This document shows, piece by piece, positions 41,648-47,323 of a stretch of DNA of 47,323 nt (positions are counted from its first letter, which is position 1; each line of letters opens with the position of its first letter). The stretch is taken from contig NZ_DIHC01000035.1 in assembly GCF_002419965.1 (NCBI RefSeq), positions 1-47,323 on the forward strand. The letters run 5' to 3'. The DNA comes from Pseudomonas sp. UBA5706 (GTDB taxonomy: Bacteria; Pseudomonadota; Gammaproteobacteria; Pseudomonadales; Pseudomonadaceae). The notes beneath the pieces are model-generated. The model saw nothing but the letters and a program-made list of their open reading frames with translations, did not search any database and had not been told where the DNA came from. The translations under genes were made by a program, and so were the position numbers.

Positions 41648-42388
41648 TCAACGTGCGCGCCACTCTCCCAGACGTCCTCGCAGACGTGCGGCGCATTGGC
41701 TGTGCAACTGGCTGACACGGGACTCGCTGACACCCAGGACCTCACCGATTTCCTTGAGGTTCAGCTCTTCGTCGTAGTACAGCGCCAGCACCAGGCGTTC
41801 ACGCTCTGGCAGGTTGGCGATGGCCTCCGCCAGTGCACTCTGGAAACGCTCGTCTTCCAGATCCCGTGACGGCTCGAGCGACTGGCTCGCGCCGTCTTCG
41901 TGCAGTCCTTCATGCTCGCCGTCCTGCAACAGGTCGTCGAAACTGAACAAGCGACTGCCCAAGGTATCGTTCAAAATCCCGTAATAATCGTCGAGACTCA
42001 ATTGAAGTTCGGCAGCAACCTCGTGATCTTTAGCGTCACGGCCGGTTTTTGCTTCAATCGCCCGAATCGCGTCACTGACCATGCGCGTATTGCGGTGAAC
42101 GGAACGCGGTGCCCAGTCGCCCTTGCGCACCTCGTCGAGCATCGCGCCGCGAATACGGATACCCGCATACGTCTCGAAACTCGCACCCTTGGTGGAGTCG
42201 TATTTGGTCGACACCTCAAGCAGCCCGATCATGCCCGCCTGGATCAGGTCTTCGACCTGCACACTGGCCGGCAGTCGCGCCAGCAAATGGTAGGCGATGC
42301 GCTTGACCAGAGGGGCATAGCGTTCGATCAGCTCATACTGGGAATCTTTGGATGATTTGCTGTACATGCGATAGCCACTTGGTGTCAT
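41648..42388 (-). CDS. fliA: Flagellar sigma factor FliA (sigma-28)
   Basis: The protein has 246 residues. Region 2 is visible as YAPLVKRIAYHLLARLP, VEDLIQAGMIGLLEV and YAGIRIRGAMLDEVRKGDW. Region 3 is around AIRAIEAKTGRDAKDHEVAAEL. Region 4 ends with LPERERLVLALYYDEELNLKEIGEVLGVSESRVSQLHSQ. It directs transcription of late flagellar and chemotaxis genes. The start overlaps the fleN stop by four bases. Confidence 0.97.
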   Translation of the reverse strand: MTPSGYRMYSKSSKDSQYELIERYAPLVKRIAYHLLARLPASVQVEDLIQAGMIGLLEVSTKYDSTKGASFETYAGIRIRGAMLDEVRKGDWAPRSVHRNTRMVSDAIRAIEAKTGRDAKDHEVAAELQLSLDDYYGILNDTLGSRLFSFDDLLQDGEHEGLHEDGASQSLEPSRDLEDERFQSALAEAIANLPERERLVLALYYDEELNLKEIGEVLGVSESRVSQLHSQCAARLRGRLGEWRAR

Positions 42389-43218
42389 GACACAGGCCCT
42401 GCGCTGGCCTGATGAACCAGGCGCTCAACGAAAAATTCAAGGTGACCACGCGGGTTCGCCGGCAGTGGCCAGGTATCGACCTTCTGCGCGATGGCCTTGA
42501 ACGCCAGCGCGCACTTGGAACGCGGAAACGCTTCGTACACCGCCCGCTGCTTCTGCACGGCCTTGCGCACGCATTCGTCATACGGCACCGCGCCGACATA
42601 TTGCAGGGCCACGTCCAGGAAGCGGTCGGTGACCTTGGTCAACTTGGCGAACAGGTTGCGTCCTTCCTGCGGGCTCTGCGCCATGTTGGCCAGCACGCGG
42701 AAGCGGTTCATGCCGTAATCACGATTCAACAGCTTGATCAGCGCGTAGGCATCGGTGATCGACGTTGGCTCGTCACAGACCACCAGCAGCACTTCCTGTG
42801 CTGCGCGTACGAAGCTGACCACCGACTCGCCAATCCCGGCAGCGGTGTCGATCACCAGCACGTCCAGGTTGTCGCCGATGTCACTGAACGCCTGGATCAG
42901 ACCGGCGTGCTGGGCCGGGGTCAGGTGCACCATGCTTTGGGTGCCGGACGCCGCAGGCACGATACGAACGCCGCCCGGGCCTTGCAGCAGCACGTCGCGC
43001 AGCTCGCAGCGCCCTTCGATGACGTCCGCCAGGGTGCGCTTGGGGGTCAGCCCCAATAATACGTCGACATTGGCCAGACCCAGATCGGCGTCCAGCAACA
43101 TGACGCGACGTCCCAGCTCGGCCAATGCCAGCGAGAGATTCACTGACACGTTGGTCTTGCCTACGCCACCTTTGCCACCGGTCACCGCGATAACCTGTAC
43201 GGGATGCATGCTGCCCAT
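42385..43218 (-). CDS. fleN: Flagellar number regulator FleN (FlhG)
   Basis: The protein has 277 residues. The deviant Walker A is VTGGKGGVGKTNVSVNLSLAL near residue 13, then VMLLDADLGLANVDVLLGL and LDVLVIDTAAGIGESVVSF. The family is MinD-like. FleN restrains the activator FleQ so that one polar flagellum is made and works opposite to FlhF. AAGG is 13 bases before the ATG, which is far; the P. aeruginosa protein, as I recall it, has a few more N-terminal residues, so the start may lie slightly upstream. Confidence 0.96.
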   Translation of the reverse strand: MGSMHPVQVIAVTGGKGGVGKTNVSVNLSLALAELGRRVMLLDADLGLANVDVLLGLTPKRTLADVIEGRCELRDVLLQGPGGVRIVPAASGTQSMVHLTPAQHAGLIQAFSDIGDNLDVLVIDTAAGIGESVVSFVRAAQEVLLVVCDEPTSITDAYALIKLLNRDYGMNRFRVLANMAQSPQEGRNLFAKLTKVTDRFLDVALQYVGAVPYDECVRKAVQKQRAVYEAFPRSKCALAFKAIAQKVDTWPLPANPRGHLEFFVERLVHQASAGPVS

Positions 43219-43336
43219 GTTAATTTTTTACCTTGTCTTGCTTAGACCAAAGCCACATTTCGGGCTGCACGTTCAGTGTGTGAACAATGCCTGGCAGACC
43301 ATCGATGCAGGTAGATTCCAGTGTCATTTTCCCTAC

Positions 43337-44686
43337 CTAGCCCGCACGTTTGCCGGGGCTGTGATAAAGATCCGCAAACATATCTGCCATCGCTTCCTCG
43401 CTAGGCTCCTCCTGCATCTGCACGCTGACAGCCCTGCTGACCAACTGGTGCCGACGTGGCAGATGCAAATCATCGGGTATCCGTGGGCCATCGGTCAGAT
43501 AGGCCACGGGCAGTTCATGTGTCACCGCCAGACTCAGCACTTCGCCCAGGCTTGCGGTTTCATCGAGCTTGGTCAGGATGCACCCGGCCAAGCCGCAACG
43601 CTTGTAACTGTGATACGCCGCGCTCAACACCTGTTTCTGGCTGGTAGTGGCCAGGACCAGGTAGTTGCGCGCCTTGATTCCACGACCGGCCAGGCTCTCA
43701 AGCTGCAGGCGTAGTGCCGGATCGCTGGCCTGCAAGCCTGCGGTATCGATCAGCACCACGCGCTTGCGCAGCAACGGTTCCAGCGCCTGCGCCAGGGATT
43801 GCCCCGGGTCGACGTGGGTCACCGGCACATTAAGAATGCGTCCCAGGGTCTTGAGCTGTTCCTGCGCCCCGATACGAAAACTGTCCATGCTCACCAGCGC
43901 GATATTTTGCGCGCCGTATTTCAACACATAACGGGCCGCCAGTTTTGCCAGAGTGGTGGTCTTGCCCATGCCGGCAGGGCCGACCATCGCGATGACACCG
44001 CCCTCTTCCAGCGGCTCAATGTCGGGAGTGACGATCATGCGCGCCAGATGGGCCAGCACCATGCGCCAGGCATGAGGCTGATCATCGGTGTCCGGGACCA
44101 TGGCCAGCAGATCGCGCGAGAGCGGGCCGGACAGCCCGACGCGTTGCAAGCGGCGCCAGAGGTTGGCCTGCTGCGGACGGCTGCCTTGCAGCTGATTCCA
44201 GGCCAGCGAACCCAACTGGACTTCCAGCAGTTCACGCAGGCCGTTCAATTCCGAGCGCATCGACTCATAGGCACGCTGGCTGACACCGGGCTCGGCTGCC
44301 GCTTGACGTTCGGCGCGGTCAGCGGCGATAGCGGCATGGATCGAAGGGCGAAAGGGCTCGTCCAGCGTCGGCTCGATCTGTTTGCTGTCATCCATCGCCA
44401 AGCCGGTGAACAGCTGGCGGTTGGCGACCGTGTCCAGCTCGCTACGATGAGTCAGTTCGGCCTGCGCGGTGACGATGCGCGACTGAGTCTTGCGCAGCTC
44501 GTCCTCAAGCTCCACGTTCGGCACACGCGGCGCCAGCGCCGACAGTTTATAGTCCAGCGCGGCAGTCAGTTCCACGCCGCCGGCGATCCGCCGGTTACCG
44601 ATGATGGCGGCTTCAGCGCCCAGCTCATCGCGAACCAGTTTCATGGCTTGTCGCATATCGGCGGCGAAAAAACGCTTAACTTGCAT
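43337..44686 (-). CDS. flhF: Flagellar biosynthesis GTPase FlhF
   Basis: The protein has 449 residues. The N-terminal basic domain starts MQVKRFFAADMRQAMKLVRDE. A helical N domain is followed by the SRP-type GTPase G domain: P-loop MVGPAGMGKTTTLAKLAA at about 235, ALVSMDSFRIGAQEQL, VVLIDTAGL and ILTKLDETASLGEVLSLAV. It sets the polar site of the flagellum and is counteracted by FleN. It starts 11 bases after flhA and ends 118 bp before fleN. Confidence 0.97.
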   Translation of the reverse strand: MQVKRFFAADMRQAMKLVRDELGAEAAIIGNRRIAGGVELTAALDYKLSALAPRVPNVELEDELRKTQSRIVTAQAELTHRSELDTVANRQLFTGLAMDDSKQIEPTLDEPFRPSIHAAIAADRAERQAAAEPGVSQRAYESMRSELNGLRELLEVQLGSLAWNQLQGSRPQQANLWRRLQRVGLSGPLSRDLLAMVPDTDDQPHAWRMVLAHLARMIVTPDIEPLEEGGVIAMVGPAGMGKTTTLAKLAARYVLKYGAQNIALVSMDSFRIGAQEQLKTLGRILNVPVTHVDPGQSLAQALEPLLRKRVVLIDTAGLQASDPALRLQLESLAGRGIKARNYLVLATTSQKQVLSAAYHSYKRCGLAGCILTKLDETASLGEVLSLAVTHELPVAYLTDGPRIPDDLHLPRRHQLVSRAVSVQMQEEPSEEAMADMFADLYHSPGKRAG

Positions 44687-44697
44687 GACTCACTACC

Positions 44698-46827
44698 TCA
44701 GCCGTTAGGCCCGACAGTCGCTACGATGGTGACTTGCTTGTTGTCAGGAATTTCCTGGTAAGCCAAAACATGCATATTCGGTACTGCCAGACGTCCAAAG
44801 CGGGACAACATGGCGCGAACCGGACCTGCGACCAACAAAATAACCGGCTGCCCCTGCATCTCCTGACGCTGCGCCGCTTCGATCAACGAGCGCTGAAGCT
44901 TCTCAGCCATGCTCGGTTCGAGTAGAACGCCTTCTTCCTGACCCTGACCTGCCTTCTGCAGACTATTGAGCAATATCTGTTCCAACCTTGGCTCGAGCGT
45001 GATAACAGGCAGCTCCGGCTCAATGCCGACAATGCTTTGCACGATCGCTCGGGACAATCCGACCCGTACGGCGGCCACCAAGGCGGCGGTATCTTGACTC
45101 CGCGCAGCGTTGTTGGCGATGGCTTCGGCAATACTGCGGATGTCGCGTACCGGAACCTGCTCGGCCAGCAGCGCCTGCAGCACCTTGAGCAGCGCCGACA
45201 GCGACAACACACCCGGAACCAGTTCCTCGGCAAGCTTGGGCGAGCTTTTGGCCAGCAATGTCATCAACTGCTGGACTTCCTCGTGCCCGATCAACTCATG
45301 AGAGTGCTTATAGAGGATCTGGTTCAAGTGCGTTGCCACTACAGTACTGGCGTCCACCACGGTGTAGCCGAGCGATTGCGCCTGGGCGCGCTGACTGATT
45401 TCGATCCACACCGCCTCCAGGCCGAACGCCGGGTCTTTGGCAGTGATGCCGTTGAGGCTGCCAAATACCTGACCGGGGTTGATCGCCAGTTCACGGTCCG
45501 GGTAGATCTCCGCTTCGGCCAGCGTCACGCCCATCAGCGTCAGACGGTAGGCGCTCGGCGCCAGGTCGAGGTTGTCGCGAATGTGCACGGTGGGCATCAG
45601 GAACCCCAGCTCCTGAGAGAGCTTCTTGCGCACACCCTTGATCCGTGCCAGCAGTTGACCACCCTGATTGCGGTCCACCAGTGGAATCAGGCGGTAGCCC
45701 ACTTCCAGGCCGATCATGTCGATAGGGGTGACGTCGTCCCAGCCCAGCTCCTTGGATTCCTGAGCGCGGGTCGGCGATGGCAACAATTCCTGCTGACGCT
45801 TGACTTCCTGAATCGCCGCCAGCTTGACCTGATTCTGTTTTTTCCACAGCAGATAAGCGCCGCCCGCCGCCATCAGGCCCAGGCTGATGAAAGAGAAATG
45901 CGGCATGCCCGGCACCAGGCCCATGACGACCATGATGCCCGCCGACACGGCCAGAGCCTTGTGCGAGGTGAACATCTGACGGCCGACCAGCTTGCCCATC
46001 TCTTCCGAACCGGAGGCGCGGGTCACCATGATCGCCGCCGCGGTGGACAGCAGCAAGGACGGCAACTGCGCCACCAAACCGTCACCGATAGTCAACAAGG
46101 CGTAGACCTTGCCAGCGTCACTGAAACTCATGTTGTGCTGGAGGATACCTACCAGGACGCCGCCGATGAGGTTGATGAACAGGATCAGCAGACCTGCGAT
46201 GGCGTCGCCGCGTACGAACTTGCTGGCACCGTCCATGGAGCCGTAGAACTCGGCTTCCTGGGCCACTTCCAGACGACGACGCTTGGCTTCAGGTTGGTCG
46301 ATAAGGCCGGCGTTAAGGTCGGCATCGATCGCCATTTGTTTGCCGGGCATCGCGTCGAGGGTGAAGCGCGCGCTCACTTCGGAGATGCGACCGGCACCTT
46401 TGGTCACTACTACGAAGTTGATGATCATGAGGATCGCGAACACCACGATACCGACCACGTAGTTACCGCCGATCACCACCTCACCAAAGGCCTGGATCAC
46501 CTTACCGGCAGCGGCATGGCCGTCCTGGCCGTGGAGCATGACCACACGCGTGGAGGCTACGTTGAGCGCCAGCCGGAGCAAGGTGGCGATCAGCAGAATC
46601 GTCGGGAAGACCGAGAAGTCCAGAGGGCGAAGGGCGTAGACGCAGACCAGCAGGACGACGATGGACAACGCGATGTTGAATGTGAAGAACACGTCCAGCA
46701 GGAACGGCGGCATCGGCAGCATCATCATCGCCAGCATGACCAGCAACAGCAATGGCACGCCCAACTGGCCGCGACCCAGGCCGACCAGTCCAATGCGAGC
46801 GTTAGAGATTAACTGTGAGCGATCCAC
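44698..46827 (-). CDS. flhA: Flagellar export gate protein FlhA
   Basis: The protein has 709 residues. The N-terminal half has about eight membrane spans with FLLDVFFTFNIALSIVVLLV, SVFPTILLIATLLRLALNVASTR and the FHIPEP-family loop GAGRISEVSARFTLDAMPGKQMAIDADLNAGLI. The C-terminal cytoplasmic part has the chaperone-substrate docking domains (DVTPIDMIGLEVGYRLIPLVD, VHIRDNLDLAPSAYRL, HLNQILYKHSHELIGHEEVQQLM). It forms the nonameric ring of the flagellar type III export machine. flhB, usually nearby, is not in the window. Confidence 0.98.
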   Translation of the reverse strand: MDRSQLISNARIGLVGLGRGQLGVPLLLLVMLAMMMLPMPPFLLDVFFTFNIALSIVVLLVCVYALRPLDFSVFPTILLIATLLRLALNVASTRVVMLHGQDGHAAAGKVIQAFGEVVIGGNYVVGIVVFAILMIINFVVVTKGAGRISEVSARFTLDAMPGKQMAIDADLNAGLIDQPEAKRRRLEVAQEAEFYGSMDGASKFVRGDAIAGLLILFINLIGGVLVGILQHNMSFSDAGKVYALLTIGDGLVAQLPSLLLSTAAAIMVTRASGSEEMGKLVGRQMFTSHKALAVSAGIMVVMGLVPGMPHFSFISLGLMAAGGAYLLWKKQNQVKLAAIQEVKRQQELLPSPTRAQESKELGWDDVTPIDMIGLEVGYRLIPLVDRNQGGQLLARIKGVRKKLSQELGFLMPTVHIRDNLDLAPSAYRLTLMGVTLAEAEIYPDRELAINPGQVFGSLNGITAKDPAFGLEAVWIEISQRAQAQSLGYTVVDASTVVATHLNQILYKHSHELIGHEEVQQLMTLLAKSSPKLAEELVPGVLSLSALLKVLQALLAEQVPVRDIRSIAEAIANNAARSQDTAALVAAVRVGLSRAIVQSIVGIEPELPVITLEPRLEQILLNSLQKAGQGQEEGVLLEPSMAEKLQRSLIEAAQRQEMQGQPVILLVAGPVRAMLSRFGRLAVPNMHVLAYQEIPDNKQVTIVATVGPNG

Positions 46828-46887
46828 CGATTCTTTACCTTCGCGTTAAATCAAACTTTTGACGCCAGAGGCGCTGTAACGCAGTTA

Positions 46888-46905
46888 TTGCAAAAAGCTG
46901 TCCAA
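46888..46905 (-). promoter_or_regulatory. Sigma-54 promoter of flhA
   Basis: On the minus strand TTGGACAGCTTTTTGCAA has GG, ten bases, then GC with TTGCA at -12. Transcription would begin about 50 nt before the flhA ATG. Sigma-54/FleQ control of flhA is known in Pseudomonas. The -24 half lies within the tandem duplication that begins at 46893. Confidence 0.65.
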
Positions 46906-47182
46906 CTTTTGGCAGGGGTTAAAAATATCAATGTGCCAGCAGTCAGCATGTGAGGGAGTTGGTGTTTTTCGGTTGCTGGCCCACAACAGCTGGATCCTCC
47001 AGGAGGCGTTCCCACGCAGGAGCGTGGGAACGATCAGAAAAGCTGTCCAACTCTTGGCAAGGGTTAAAAATATCAATGTGCCAGCAGTCAGCATGTGAGG
47101 GAGTTGGTGTTTTTCGGTTGCTGGCCCACAACAACTGGATCCTCCAGGAGGCGTTCCCACGCAGGAGCGTGGGAACGATCAG
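46893..47182. repeat. Two tandem copies of a 145-bp unit upstream of flhA
   Basis: Copies 46893-47037 and 47038-47182 differ at about three bases. Each ends in a palindrome GTTCCCACGC-AGGA-GCGTGGGAAC (47008-47031; 47153-47176). Neither unit holds a convincing gene. The near identity points to a recent duplication. Confidence 0.92.
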
Positions 47183-47241
47183 AACAACACATATCTGTAA
47201 CTTGATGGATTCATCAGCCCCACTGCGTGGCGATGCACCCT

Positions 47242-47305
47242 CTGACGCGGCGCGTCAGCCAGCGGATGGACGCGGAGCATCCAGGGCGGCGTTCCCACGC
47301 GGGAG
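47242..47305. repeat. REP-like cluster interrupted at the right edge
   Basis: A GACGC-rich hairpin (TGACGC/GCGTCA), a GGATG...CATCC pair and a left arm GTTCCCACGC (47291-47300) are seen. After GGGAG the expected right arm CGTGGGAAC is missing and is replaced from about 47306 by GGTCACTAGTGTCCGGTA, which is unlike the family. This may be the end of an inserted element. Confidence 0.5.
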
Positions 47306-47323
47306 GGTCACTAGTGTCCGGTA

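Noticed and set aside
45037..46812. 591-codon open frame on the plus strand opposite flhA
   Set aside because: It has extreme His/Gln/Arg content and no domain; flhA on the other strand is unmistakable.
46885..47160. 91-codon minus-strand open frame in the tandem duplication
   Set aside because: Its internal repeat only reflects the 145-bp DNA duplication; there is no ribosome site or recognisable domain.
1..47323. CRISPR arrays, tRNA or rRNA genes
   Set aside because: No regularly spaced short repeats and no tRNA- or rRNA-like stretches were seen on either strand.

Overview
The window is a chromosomal segment of a Pseudomonas in the P. syringae / P. fluorescens part of the genus. The reasons are the high G+C, the gene order (purine catabolism, then cytochrome c maturation, then chemotaxis and flagellar genes, as I remember it from P. 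aeruginosa), the many GTTCCCACGC-type palindromic repeats, and an Rsm-type small RNA. The species cannot be fixed from sequence reading alone.

Region 1 (about 1-15,900) is a ureide/purine catabolism island. It has an FCD-type GntR regulator, two NCS2 nucleobase permeases, a Tsx-like outer-membrane channel and the route from urate to glyoxylate and urea: PuuD (cytochrome-linked urate oxidation), HiuH, UraD, PuuE, allantoicase and ureidoglycolate lyase. A TetR/RutR-like regulator closes the block. A LysE-type exporter and a 1044-residue protein resembling the Pseudomonas DUF6543 / dermonecrotic-toxin-like family sit inside it. Copies of a palindrome, TTGTATACAA or a close variant, lie upstream of the GntR gene, the first permease, hiuH, puuE and, 11 kb away, the urea transporter. 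They look like the operators of one regulon.

Region 2 (about 15,900-22,500) is mixed: a single-domain response regulator, an Rsm-type regulatory RNA with a GacA-box-like upstream element, a chemoreceptor with a single Cache domain, the urea transporter, a K+ channel with a zinc ribbon, an orphan sulfate-binding protein with a strong terminator, and a small lipoprotein.

Region 3 (22,503-29,571) is the ccmABCDEFGHI operon on the minus strand, mostly joined by 4-nt overlaps. It supplies c-type haem attachment, which PuuD would need.

Region 4 (29,729-46,827) begins with a FliK-like gene overlapping a small FlhB-C-like gene on the plus strand. The rest, on the minus strand, is flhA-flhF-fleN-fliA, then cheY-cheZ-cheA-cheB-motC-motD-parC-parP-cheW and a DUF2802 gene. 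This is the polar-flagellum regulation, export and chemotaxis cluster. A sigma-54-like promoter precedes flhA and a sigma-28-like one precedes cheY. The right end (46,828-47,323) is non-coding. It holds a 145-bp tandem duplication and a palindromic repeat interrupted by unrelated sequence, perhaps the edge of a mobile element.
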